From: Armigeres subalbatus
Lineage: Eukaryota > Arthropoda > Insecta > Diptera > Culicidae
Reading direction: 5' to 3'
Assembly (NCBI RefSeq): GCF_024139115.2
Contig: NC_085140.1
Location: 23,404,035 to 23,468,034 of the forward strand
DNA: 64,000 nucleotides
Shown here: positions 23,601 to 33,756 of the stretch, piece after piece
How the letters are laid out: every line of letters starts with the position of its first letter
Numbering within the stretch: position 1 is the first letter of the stretch
Program-made: the position numbers and the translations under genes
The notes under the pieces: generated by a model
Databases searched by the model: none
What the model was told of the DNA's origin: nothing
What the model saw: the letters and a program-made list of their open reading frames with translations, nothing else

Positions 23601-24780
23601 TCGTATCAAAGCCGAGCTAAGCTGCTTTTTAAGACCTTTCACCAACTGATGTAGGCATATGATGTTGAAGTAAGAGCACATCTAACGGAAAGGAAATTGT
23701 TTATCGCTTTCCAAACCCCACGTAGATCATTAAATTAGGCTTCTTTTTTCACGTAACCCAGCATAACAGTGGCGCAATTTGTTAATTGCCGAAAAAAATC
23801 ATTTAGCATCTTGGAAAGCGAGATTAATTTTCGCACGGACCAGCAAATTTGTTCGAGCAATTCCCTCGGCAAAACGTAAACAAAAAACGTTCGAAAGCGG
23901 AAACACGGCCAACCGACCATCTCCGACGAGCGGATGTGGATGGGACTATTGGGCCGTGTTCGGAGCGCGGTTTCTTTGTGGGTGTCTGAAAATCGTCGTA
24001 ATCGAAAATCGGACGTTTCTTTGGGTTGCATTTACTAACGGACCGTAAGGGACTGGTAAAATAAAGAAGACACGAGTGTGCAATGTGTTATAAAATTTTG
24101 AATTTCCCCTGATGGTCAAATAAGACCAATGCCAATCTATCGATTAACAGGTTACCAAACAATTTCAAATTTATTATTACGCGACCACTGTACTTCCTAT
24201 GAATCCATATTTGTAACAATCGACAAAGTACAACCCATGATCGCATATTTATAACATTTGCATTTTTTGCTTTTTTTGTCTAAGGCTCATGAATTGTCTC
24301 CAAATTGTTAGTTGGTGAAATCTGAAAGTTCGTTCTAAAATTCTTGAAAAAACTGCATAGCTGAAACACTTTAAAATTATTTCTCCGTTCCATATTGCCA
24401 TGTTCCTTGACCAAAAATAACGCATTTGATTTGCACTCAACTATCAAGTAATACAGATATTGCTGCTGATAATCTCAACTGCAAAAAGTGTTTTGTTTTT
24501 CGGATTTTGTTTGTAAATTCCATACTAATGCATATCACAAACTTTATCATTTCATTTCTTCCATGCTTACTTTTGTCGCTTGTTACAAATATGCGATTAT
24601 GGGCAGAGTAGGCCTGGAAGAAATGGAACGTTTAGTTTGTGGTATGCATGAATAGTTTGGAAATCTAAAAAAAATGAAACTATTTTTTGTTTTAGAACAT
24701 TTTTGGGACTTAGAAATTTGTTCAGATGATGAAAATATTTTCATCGAATTTTAACACCGGACGATACGCAAACGTTTTCG
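20700..24780. other. ~4 kb without recognisable genes
   Basis: AT-rich DNA. Short open frames at 22733-22936, 23202-23399 and around 23735-24048 show no domain, and their codon pattern is not convincing. 23740-24060 is somewhat GC-richer and could be a regulatory or short exon region, but I cannot support a call. Confidence 0.4.
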
Positions 24781-24854
24781 TAGCCAAAATATCCCCATAT
24801 GCAAAATTTGAGCTAAATCGGACATGATTAGGGGTGCTCAAAGTTATTCAAAGT

Positions 24855-25386
24855 AGACCTGTGCGTCGATTGGCATTTTGTCGGCGGCGGCGTGATAGAT
24901 CATTTTCAGCCAGCAGCGGCGGCGTGGTGGCGTCACGCCGTTGGTAATCGGTGGTGGCAGCGCGGCGGCGTGAGTCGGCGCGAGTCAGCGTGAGCTTATT
25001 TCAAGCAATAGAATTTTTCTGAAATTCTTCTACAAATTCCTCCGTTAATTCCACCAGGAAGTGCTCTGAAAGCTGCTTCAGGAATTCCTCCGGAAGTTCC
25101 TCCAGGAATTCCTCCGGAAGTACCTCCAGGAATTTCTCCGGAAGTTCCTCCAGGAATTCCTCCAGAGGAGTTCTTCCGAAACTTCCTCCCGGAATTCTTC
25201 CGGGAGTGCCTACGGAAATTCCTCCGGAAGTTCCTCAGGAAATTCCTCCGAAAGTTCCTCCGGGAAATCCTCAGGAAGTTAATAAAAAATATTCGGCGGC
25301 GTGGTCAATTTTTATACGGCAGCGCGCCGATTCATTTATCACGGCGGCGGTGGCGTGAGAAAATCGTCGGCGGCGGCTCCAGGTCT
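24855..25386. mobile_element. GC-rich element with cggcgg ends and EcoRI-like minisatellite
   Basis: The ends agacctgtgcgtcgattggc and the complement of cggcggcggctccaggtct are inverted, and cggcgg-rich stretches flank both sides. The flanks attcaaag and aatcaaaa agree at 6 of 8 bases and may be a decayed hAT-type duplication. 25075-25285 holds degenerate ~24-bp units of aggaattcctccggaagttc. No credible protein is encoded. Confidence 0.55.
25075..25285 (+). repeat. ~24-bp minisatellite
   Basis: About eight degenerate units of aggaattcctccggaagttc with cc endings. Similar aattcc-rich repeats flank the foldback at 49680-50520. Confidence 0.85.
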
Positions 25387-25739
25387 AATCAAAACTTTTT
25401 TTTTCTCACAAGGGCAAAATATTTTTTTTGTTTTTTGATGCCAAAGGACTCAATTTTTTAGATCGTGACGTTTCATGCATTTTTAAGTCATTTGGCATCA
25501 AAAACAACAAATCGATTTTTGACTTTTCCATTGATCCCCCCTTGGGAAAATTTTCTTGGATTAAATTTTCAAAACTTTGATGAATTTTAGACACCCCTAA
25601 ATCATGTCCGATTGAGCTCAAATTTTGCATGGGGTCATATTTTGGGGTAATGAAACATGTGAGCAATGTCGTTTTTTTGAAATTCGAGAATGTCATTTTC
25701 ATTGGCACCCTAGACTATTGTGTAGCCTTAAATATCACT

Positions 25740-27950
25740 GGAGAACAGCGTATTTAGTCATTGGATCATTGGATTTCGGTTACCATAACTAGCGATGAGG
25801 GACTTTGATTCCTTGATGATATTCCTAGAAAGACTCTAAACGCTTCAATATATAGCAAACTTTGCAAAACTTGAGGCACTTTTGTATAACTGCTCTGACG
25901 TCTCTATGACTCGGCGATCAAAGTGGAACCTCTCTCTGGACTAGTAACTTACCCCCTCCTATTCCCTTTCCTTCCCAAAATCCCATTTAACTCATAAGTA
26001 TTGCATTTTTATAATTTTCCTCACAGATCTGGATTTGTGGAAGTTGTTAAATGTATCTGAAGTGTAGGTACATATTCGAATTGACCGTTCTTTTTGGAGA
26101 TGTTTAATTTAAAAATAATTATCCTCTAGGCTAGTCACAATTTACGCTTAATAATAACTAGATAGAATTCATCATGTTTAAGTATACACGCAAAAAAAGC
26201 GTTCATGAATTCATGAACTAAAGAGTTCACGCTGTATTTTTTCGGAAACAACCGTCACGGATTCAAGAATACAGTCACGTTTTCTGGAACGTTCTGGAAA
26301 ACGTGACTGGTGTTCCCGAATCCATGAATTAAATCACGCTTTATTTTTGCTGGTTCACGAGTTCGGGAACGCTTTTTTTTAAATAAGCTAAAGCATTAAT
26401 CATCAGTTTTACGATAATTTTTAATTCCTATTCTATCAACTGCCGAACAGCACTATGGTATTGAGTATCTTGTTCGTTCGGCTGAGTGCTGGCTCCACCC
26501 TATTACTGCTAGGGCTTCTCTCTTAGGGTAAAAGTACCTAAACTATAACAAATGTGGTAGGCCGCTAGATGGGTTTCGGAGCAATACGTATTGAAAAGTG
26601 TCCAGGGGACCAAGTTTCCGGAATATCCGGAACCATGTTCTGATGATCCAATTGAATCAAAACTGACTTCTGATACTGATATAATAATGATTGAGGATTA
26701 ACACCATGGTCAAATACTATCAAATGTGTCAAACACTAGACATGATGACGGTTCTTCTTTGAAAATTCCATGGCATTTGGGCATAAAATGAGTCCCGCGG
26801 GTTATTTCAATTTTGATTGAGAATTATTGAGAAAATTATTTTGAGCTTTTTAGTGGAATGTCTTCACTTGGCATAAGACGAGTTTGTACAATCCCATCCC
26901 ATTCCTCCACTTAATTGTACCTTGACAGAACGTATTTCGACATCGACAGTAAGGTCATCTTCAATGTCTCATACTTGACTCGACTCGACTCGACTCGAAA
27001 TGATCGCAGCTTACACTATCTATACTATGCGTAGGTATAATAGGGGTATTCATGTAGGGTGGTATTTTTACCAAGGCGTATTTGCTAAATGTTTACCACT
27101 GCTTTCATGTGAATGCTCCACGCAGTGTACTCTGTATATTGATGTGTAAATGAACAAAATTATCTGTTCTATATTTTCTTATGTCAAAGTATAGCGAAAA
27201 GAGAGAATAATTGCATATTGTTCAAATGGTCTGGGACGATTTGGTTATAGCTTATTTGAGAATAATATGCTAATGAGAATAATATAATAATTTAAAATAC
27301 TTCTAGATGCAAGGAGCGGACTGATGAATATGCAGGCATGCGACATATATTTCGACTATTATTTAGCGCTATCCGTAATTCTAAGTTTAGACAAGATATG
27401 TGAATTAAACAAGTCGCTTGAATTAAACGCGAATTGAACGTGTAAGCACCTTTATTTAATTCACCTGAACGAAAAGAAAGTTGAATATGTTCAACTTTTG
27501 GCAAGTCAATTGAACTCAACTGAGTTGTTTAATTCACTTCCCCTGTTAAAACGCATCATATAAGAATGAGAAAAGCAGCCTCGTTCAAATGTCATGTACA
27601 GCCCAAACCGGTACGCACATAGGAACTTGTCGAACCTCGATTATTTAGAGCAAGATTCTACGTTTGTTATTTATTTTCTGAAAAATATCAAATCAATACC
27701 CTTGAACATGGTATTCTAAATCGGTGTAAACAAATACACAACAAAATCAAAGTGTATCGGCATACAGTCGCGTAAGTCTGATTTCCTTTGTAAGAAATAC
27801 CAGCTCGTAAATATTTGGCTAAATATACCACGTATACAAGGAATACACTGAATACCAAGCGCTACGTGAATACCCCTAATAATTTATCCAAGTACTTATC
27901 TAGGTACATTTACTACGGTGCTTACTTCTACTCGCTTGTTGCGCTTAATG
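25740..27950. other. Unassigned AT-rich DNA
   Basis: Holds MITE copy 2 (26186-26380), a (GACTC)n run at about 26976-26998, and a weak inverted repeat with gtgaattaaacaa near 27401 and ttgtttaattcac near 27526. No gene is recognised. Confidence 0.5.
26186..26380. mobile_element. MITE family 'gcgttc-gtgaac', copy 2
   Basis: Begins acacgcaaaaaaagcgttca and ends ggttcacgagttcgggaacg plus a T run. The internal sequence gtcacgttttctgg matches copy 1 at 19995-20186 read in the opposite direction. Confidence 0.75.
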
Positions 27951-27959
27951 CTTAGGTAT

Positions 27960-28363
27960 AAACTTGAAGAGCCAGGAGCTACAATTTCCTTGATCTTTAT
28001 TGAACAACCGCGTTTGTACCTGTCGGTAGATTTCCAAGCTCTCAGCAACATCAAGTTTCCACGGAGAAGAGACATTTCTTAAAATTTTAATGTTTGATGT
28101 CGTAATTTAAAGATTTTCCTGATATACATGTTCAGCTACCTTAGACCTAAACACATAATTTAATAAATCAGTTTCCCTCTTAGCCTTACTTACTTCTGCA
28201 ATATGTTCTTTGAACCTTCATCTAACGATCTATTTGTTCGACCTACATATACTTTATCACACTGTGAACAATTAATTTGATAAACCCCTGCCTTATTTAA
28301 CATATCTACTCTATCCTTTGTGGAACCCAACAGTGTCTTCAGTTGATTGCTTCTGCTGGAGAA
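27960..28363 (-). pseudogene. Penelope GIY-YIG-type endonuclease domain
   Basis: Minus frame: RSNQLKTLLGSTKDRVDMLN, then KAGVYQINCSQCDKVYVGRT followed by NRSLDE. This matches the GIY-YIG nuclease core (VY...YVG-T-R) with the CxxC typical of Penelope elements. Stops follow near 28200. The expected C-terminal block WKLDVAESLEIY and GNCSSWLF reappears in another frame near 28060-27975. The nuclease nicks target DNA in functional copies, but this one is broken. Confidence 0.85.
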
Positions 28364-29412
28364 CAGTCTTCAAAAGTTCCTTTGCAATTCGTTGCATTGA
28401 TGCAAAATCGAAGGAGGAGGAGAATGAATGCTCCCTATTTGTCAAGTGATCATTGCTTTGATGCACTTGCATCATTTTTGAAAATACTACATCATTGATT
28501 TGAATCCTTTTCATTGGATTCTAGGCAAAGGCAAACATATGGTGCGTATTATTAGTAACCGGTTTGCTTTCCTCTTCGTTGTTACGTCACGAAGACGGTT
28601 GTTGTTAGCAACTGGATATTGTGTCATATCTTGCTTCTGTGATAGGAAATTACATTTGAACAAAAAAGCGAGGGGTTCGAAGACCAAAACTTCAATGAAT
28701 TGTGTTGAGAAAATAGTTGCCCTACTTGTTTTACATTATATGACCCTTCCAAATGTGCTGCTGGTGCTTCCGATGTTATTTTCCCGAATAAGAACATATT
28801 TTGTACATCGGGTGCCAACTAGCATTTCAAACCAGTCAAACATAATTTCATTCCATTCCAGGTTTTCCCATACGTTTTGTCAATTCCCAACCACAATTCT
28901 TACATGATGAAAGTTTCAAAGTATTAGGTTTCATGCAACAGATAGAATCGCTAGTTTCATTACGATGAGCTCTATAGATTTGTGCTCGTAAGGTTGTTGT
29001 CTACATTTATTGTCAGCTAGAAGTTTTTTTCGTTAAAATAAATAGTTCGACACCATGTGTGTCCTAACACTCAAATCATATCCATATAATAAAGTCTAAA
29101 AAACGAGAAAGTTCGACTAGAGAATCAAACTCTCACTCAAGAGATTGACACAATTTAATATGACACCACTAGCCATATAACCACAGAGCCACCTTTGAGT
29201 TCCATGCTTTCAAAGGGCAATTTGATGCTTCGATTCACAATTCGGTAGATCATCGCCATCATTTAATTATTTGAATCAATGATACGATATTTCCAATCAA
29301 GTGTGCAAAGGAGCAATTAAATGCAAGGATGTAAGTTTATCCTAATTTAAATCATTTTTCTAAAACATGCTTTTGCGAATCATTCTCAAAAGAAGATGCT
29401 CTTTGAAGACTG
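28364..29412. mobile_element. hAT-like element, 1049 bp, in Penelope linker
   Basis: The ends cagtcttcaaaag and ctttgaagactg are inverted, with the exact 8-bp duplication ctggagaa (28356-28363 and 29413-29420). A 135-codon plus-strand frame (28500-28907) and minus frames cross it, but none shows a hAT or zinc-finger domain I can defend. Confidence 0.8.
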
Positions 29413-29467
29413 CTGGAGAATACTAAATCGATGCCGAATTTCCTCAATCGATGGCGTAGCTGGTGAG
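29413..29467 (-). pseudogene. Penelope-like element, short linker piece
   Basis: Only about 18 codons: QLRHRLRKFGIDLVFSS, continuing the frame of HITHQ at 31047 and preceding RSNQLKTLLGSTKD at 28363. It is isolated between two later insertions. Confidence 0.8.
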
Positions 29468-29476
29468 GAATCTATG

Positions 29477-29610
29477 ACAAAAGGTCGAAAGACAAAAGGT
29501 CGAAGGACAAAAGGTCGAATGGACAAAAGGTCGAATGGACAAAAGGTCGAAGAGACAAAAGGTCGAATGGACAAAAGGTCGACGGGACAAAAGGTCGAAA
29601 TTACAAAATT
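29477..29610 (+). repeat. 15-bp minisatellite, left arm
   Basis: About nine units of ggacaaaaggtcgaa with small variations at the first bases. Confidence 0.95.
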
Positions 29611-30892
29611 GGGTACAATTAAAAAGCCATAGTATTGAGAACACTACAAAGTAAAACTATGATGTAGGTACGGTCATCGGGGGTGACAATTGATCAAATA
29701 GGGGTCAGATTGGGCCATGTTTTGAACAAATTTAGCACAAGGAAAATGTAATATAAGATACCTTTTTGAGCGACTCAGATAGCCGACCTACAGACTGGTT
29801 CTGCTGATGCGCCTCAATGTTGCCAACTCCAAAATGCTGACACCGATGGGAACGTCGATGGAATTCCACAAAGTCCGGTCGGCAACGACGTTAACTCACG
29901 GTTCGAGGCCGCATCTCTCCATCCTCGAATGCGCCCCACGCTCGCCAAGTCGTTTTACACTTGGTCTGCCCACCTCGCTCGCTGTGCTCTACGCCGTCTC
30001 GTACCTGTCGGATCGGAAGCGAACACCATCTTTGCAGGGTAGTTGTCGTATCCTTTCGGCTTTAGCTACCTTCTGGATACTGGGTTCGTTGCCACACACC
30101 GTCTTTTTGTACACCGCCAAAGGTGGTCCTAAGCACCCGTCTCTCGAATACTCTGAGTGCTTGCATATGTACAATCATGATTATATCCTGGAACACTAAT
30201 GCAGGATCGTTCATGCTCTGTACCATTAGGTTTTTTCGTTAATGTTGTACAAAATACAACATCACGCATGTTTGAGTGTTAATTAAAATGATTCGTACGG
30301 TTGAATAACCGAATAATGTGCATAATGTAAACTGTTATGTACGGCTTAAGGCCAGTCTTTGTGTACATGCTTCAGTGCTTATTTCTTATTTAAAATCAAT
30401 AACAACGTCACATTGAATTAAAACCAATAACATCCCCATCTAATACATGATGATGAATGGAAAATGAATTTGACACACATTTATACAAGAGACTGACAAT
30501 CTTCTGATTATCCATGATCGACATCGGAATGTAATGTATAGGAATGTATAGGAAGTCGCGTTGGCGAAATAATTAATTATACGACACTGAATCAAATATA
30601 CTAAAACCAACGTATTTCACTCATTCATGCACTCGAAGCGACACGTGTTACAAGAGCACGATCTAACAAGTATAAATTCTTTAGTTATCGCCCCGAGAAC
30701 TAATCAAAATCATACAATGCTCGCCCTGGCTGCTGAATATTCACTGTAAATTGGTAGAAGAACTGCCCATGAAATAAAGAAGAAGAAATCTCTGGGAAAT
30801 GTAATAAGCTATATTTTTTTCAGAAACATGTTTTCAGACTTGTTGTATATTTAGAATTTTTCATGTATACAGAATTATAGATTTTTAAATTT

Positions 30893-31040
30893 TGTCCATT
30901 CGACCTTTTGTCCATTCGACCTTTTGTCCCGTTGACCTTTTGTCCTTTCGACCATTTGTCCCTTTGACCATTTGTCCCTTCGACCTTTTGTCTCTTCGAC
31001 CTTTTGTCCGTCGACCTTTTGTCTTTCGACATTCTGTCCC
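30893..31040 (-). repeat. 15-bp minisatellite, right arm
   Basis: About ten units of ttcgaccttttgtcc, the inverse of the left arm. Variants such as accatttgtcc occur in the middle. Confidence 0.95.
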
Positions 31041-31046
31041 AAAGCC

Positions 31047-31321
31047 GCTGGTGAGTGATGTGTTGATCATAGGGGACCGATACCCTCTTCAGCGGTACAT
31101 CGATCGGTGTCAGTGTTGTCAGTCCGTTTTTCCGTAGGTTCGTCTGCTTCTTGTTGATGATTGCTTGTATTGTTCTTTCCTTGTATCCGTTGATCTTCGC
31201 TGTTTCCATGATGTGTTGCAGCTCCTTCGTTTTTCCTTCTTCGCTCAGGGGGATCGTCTGCATCCTGTGAATCATGTGATGAAAAGCTGCCATTTTATGC
31301 TGATACGAATAATTTGATGTG
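31047..31321 (-). pseudogene. Penelope-like RT, C-terminal extension
   Basis: Minus frame: NYSYQHKMAAFHHMIHRMQT, IPLSEEGKTKELQHI, AKINGYKERTIQAIINKKQ and VPYDQHITHQ. This HKM-AF---IHR--S-PLSEE layout is typical of the RT-to-linker region of Penelope elements. It is cut at 31047 by a minisatellite-armed element and resumes at 29413-29467. Confidence 0.85.
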
Positions 31322-31324
31322 ACG

Positions 31325-31542
31325 TTAAAAGACTATTATTCTTCCATTTACTTCCACTATTAACTTTTTTATGTATCAACAAGCAGATACGCATTTCGTT
31401 TCCTACTTGGAAACTTCTTCAGTGTTTGTTATCGATAACAAACACTGAAGAAGTTTCCAAGTAGGAAACGAAATGCGTATCTGCTTGTTGATACATAAAA
31501 AAGTTAATAGTGGAAGTAAATGGAAGAATAATAGTCTTTTAA
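31325..31542. repeat. 218-bp perfect palindrome
   Basis: The two 109-nt arms are exact complements with no spacer. The centre is atcgat at 31431-31436, and the outer ends are ttaaaagactatt and its complement. I checked the arm sequence base by base across the printed lines. Confidence 0.95.
31436..31490 (+). ncRNA. Hammerhead-ribozyme-like motif (Penelope type)
   Basis: The core CTGAAGA (31445-31451) is followed by helix II gtttcc/ggaaac (31453-31458 with 31464-31469) closed by loop aagta, then GAAA (31470-31473). A minimal helix III leads to the cleavage triplet atc (31479-31481), and helix I forms between 31436-31444 and 31482-31490 with one mismatch. Penelope elements are known to carry such ribozymes. 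One extra A precedes helix II. The other palindrome arm has the mirror copy on the minus strand. Confidence 0.6.
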
Positions 31543-31583
31543 CCTTGTAGCATTTCCCCTAAGACGCTCTAAAATAATTAATC

Positions 31584-31718
31584 AATTTGATGTGGATGGT
31601 ATGACTCTCATGGTGTTGGTGGGCTTCCTGTAGATTTCGAAGTCTAATGTTGCATTTGTTCCCTTGATAACCAGTAGATCCAAGAAAGGTAATTAACCTT
31701 CCTTTTCCTCCTCGTGGG
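31584..31718 (-). pseudogene. Penelope-like RT, block after the core
   Basis: Minus frame: HEEEKEG, one stop, then LPFLDLLVIKG and DFEIYRKPTNTM, ending TSN at the palindromic insertion. FLDLL and YRKPT are conserved in Penelope RT. It joins 32112-32470 once the 393-bp MITE is ignored, and joins 31047-31321 once the 262-bp palindromic insert is ignored. Confidence 0.85.
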
Positions 31719-32111
31719 CAGGGTTGGGAAAAATCAAATTTTCGAAAAATCGAGAATGATCAAACTCACCCGCGATTTTTCTTTTAAATTATCAAGTGAT
31801 TAAAACTCGCCAGCGATTAAGAATCGTTTGAAAATCGTATCTTAATTTGAAGCATTTACCGTTACCTATTAAACTATTTTTCCTTATTAGCATGAAACTA
31901 TAACGCCAAATAGAAGGTATAACGGGACTGTTGACAATTAGCTATTATTAGTGAAGATTAATGATTGAATGAAAATTCTGTGTTTATTATCGTTTGAGTA
32001 CAAAATTTGAGAAGTTGTCGCCGGCGACAACTCGTCTACTGTTTTCACGTGAAAAGTTTTCACATGAAATTTGCAATCATGATCGTCTGATAATGATTAT
32101 GCACAACACTG
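31719..32111. mobile_element. hAT-like MITE, 393 bp, in Penelope RT
   Basis: Ends cagggttggg and cacaacactg are inverted. The 8-bp duplication ctcgtggg is exact (31711-31718 and 32112-32119). An 18-bp perfect palindrome gttgtcgccggcgacaac lies near 32013. No protein is encoded. Confidence 0.85.
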
Positions 32112-32470
32112 CTCGTGGGTGAATTTAATGTTTTTATGCACGTTGTTTATCGCTTCCAAAATCCTGGGTAGATATTTCCGGTTGATAATGCTGAAAATGT
32201 CGTCCACGTATCTCCACCATTTCTCGGGTAGTACTCCTTGTTCCTCTAGGTTGTCCTCCACATTCGCCATGAATAATTCGCACAAAAACGGTGATAGCGG
32301 ATTTCCCATAGGTGCACCCTTCGTTTGTTTGTAGAAGCTTCCACGGAATGTAAAGTAGTTCTCATTCATGCATAATCTTGCAAGCTTGAGATACATCTTT
32401 AATTTTCCTCGCCATGCTGTATCCGTCGGAACGCTTGGGAACAATGCCGCTACGTCGAATGATACCATGA
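32112..32470 (-). pseudogene. Penelope-like RT catalytic core
   Basis: The minus frame begins MVSFDVAALFPSVPTD (first catalytic Asp block), continues FYKQTKGAPMGNPLSPFLCE, then WWRYVDDIFSI with the paired catalytic Asp residues, and ends NVHKNIKFTHE at the insertion site of a hAT MITE. Motifs look intact, but the ORF is cut at both sides, so it cannot be active in this copy. Confidence 0.9.
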
Positions 32471-33107
32471 AGTCCAGTCCAGTAGTGGGTTCACTCTCAA
32501 ATGCCTGTATGGTCCTCCGTTGATTTTTGTCGTCATCTGTTCATCGTAGTCCTCTTTGTCCATTATCACCACTGCGTTTCCTTTGTCCGCTTTCATGTAG
32601 TAAACTGGTTTCTCCTTCAACTCCTTTAAAATCCTCCTCTCGTCTTTGTTCGATGTCCCATGCTGTCCTGCTTTGATGGCGTCTGCTACGATGTTTCTCA
32701 CACTATTCTGGTCCCGTTGATCAACATTTCGTGAAATCGCTGCCTCAGTATCCACGATTATCTGCTCTAGGTCCGCTTTCTGGGTTGTCGCATACCCTAA
32801 CCCCTTGTTGAGGTGTGCTTATTGTTTCCCCGTAAACTGCTGTGTCGAACGGTTAACGATGAATCCCTCGATCATTTTTACTGTGGAGTTAGTCGTTCTA
32901 CCTTCCGTCGCTGATTTCCCTCGTAGAATGGTCAATTTCTTCTTGTGCAGTCTCCTCTTCCTGTCCGCTTCACACTATTCGGCCCGCTGTACCTTCTTTA
33001 GGAATAGGTCAAAAGAGTCTGGGTTCTCCTTCGCCAGCACCAGGCATTGCAATTTATCCCATGATTCGATCTTCTGAGCAAAAATATTGATGACATTAGC
33101 TCAACTG
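32471..33107 (-). pseudogene. Penelope-like RT, N-terminal region
   Basis: Minus frame with two stops: KIESWDKLQCLVLAKENPDS, then AHLNKGLGYATTQKADLEQI and EKPVYYMKADKGNAVVIMDK. The ADKGNAVVIMDK block is a hallmark of Penelope-type RT N-termini. The frame ends at NPLLDWTSW, where about 100 residues of RT fingers expected in the family are missing, and the core resumes in another frame at 32468. Confidence 0.85.
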
Positions 33108-33110
33108 CCA

Positions 33111-33442
33111 ACTACTCTTTTAATTGAATATTATGCCGGGATGAACCATGTTGTTGACCAATATAAAACCATTTTCATAAACATTTTAGATTTCCAACAA
33201 AATATGATAGCTTAATGTTTGCATTGAAAATTTCAACAAATCACTAAGATTGCTAAGATCCTTTTAATCAAATTATAGTTGAAAATTATAGTGGACACAT
33301 CATGTGTCAAAGGAGTGATTCAAAGCATTATGGCATTGTTGCGTAAAAAGCTGGATAATTTTTATATTGGTTTAATAATTCAATTTGGGAGCCTTAGAGA
33401 AAGATTGCTTGATTATTGATCACTATGCAAATCATTCATTTT
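33111..33442. other. AT-rich DNA between Penelope and LINE
   Basis: No gene or repeat is recognised. It may hold the decayed 5' end of the Penelope element. Confidence 0.5.
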
Positions 33443-33756
33443 AATTACTCATAATCAGCTCTGGTCCTCACAAGTTCCAATCTCACGCTTCCACGGGTCT
33501 TCCGATGACAATCGACCGCCAGCTAAGGGTTTTGTACTTAGCTGTTAGTGCAGCCTGGGCACTGTTGTCCTTCTGACATCAGCTAGAGTGAGTGGGTGCG
33601 ACCAAAGGGATCATCGTCCCTAACCCCTAATCCCAAGGCGTTAAGCGACCCGTGCCGAGGGGATGCCTGGCCAGGGGATGAAATAATGAGCTAGGACTTT
33701 AACGGAGCCTGTGAGGTACCTGGGCACCCTCCACAGTAATTGTCCCTTACCGCGTC

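Larger units (their letters stand above)
24788..25653. repeat. Inverted repeat flanking a GC-rich insertion
   Basis: The left arm (24788-24846, with gcaaaatttgagctaaatcg) pairs with the right arm (25573-25653, with gagctcaaattttgcatggg). The arms resemble a diverged MITE family in AT-rich DNA. Between them sits a GC-rich element (24855-25386). Confidence 0.65.
29468..31046. mobile_element. Element with inverted 15-bp minisatellite arms
   Basis: It is flanked by a 9-bp duplication gctggtgag (29459-29467 and 31047-31055). The left arm (29477-29610) is a plus-strand array of gacaaaaggtcgaat-type units, and the right arm (30893-31040) is the same array inverted. Outer ends tatgacaaaaggtcgaaag and the complement of ctttcgacattctgtccc pair. 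The 1.3-kb interior has no recognised domain on either strand. Confidence 0.8.
31322..31583. mobile_element. Palindromic Penelope terminal-repeat insertion, 262 bp
   Basis: It is flanked by the exact 11-bp duplication aatttgatgtg (31311-31321 and 31584-31594). It consists of a 218-bp perfect palindrome (31325-31542) plus a ~40-bp tail. The arm resembles the Penelope-type terminal repeat at 54190-55010 (tagaaaacgaaat.tgtatct, ggaagtaaatggaagag). I infer a short Penelope insertion carrying two head-to-head terminal repeats. Confidence 0.8.
27960..33110 (-). mobile_element. Penelope-like retroelement broken by four insertions
   Basis: The minus strand carries, in order, an N-terminal region, an RT with APMGNPLSP and YVDD motifs, a C-terminal RT extension and a GIY-YIG-type endonuclease. 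That order and these motifs define canonical Penelope-like elements. Insertions at 31719-32111, 31322-31583, 29468-31046 and 28364-29412 each have their own duplication, and the protein alignment resumes across each. A gap of about 100 residues before the RT core is an internal deletion. Terminal repeats for this copy are not seen. Confidence 0.9.

Noticed and set aside
28500..28907. 135-codon plus frame inside the hAT-like insert
   Set aside because: No domain and no start context, and the opposite strand is also partly open, so chance openness cannot be excluded.
29807..30199. 130-codon plus frame inside the minisatellite-armed element
   Set aside because: GC-richer but no recognisable motif on either strand. 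I could not assign it and do not call a gene.
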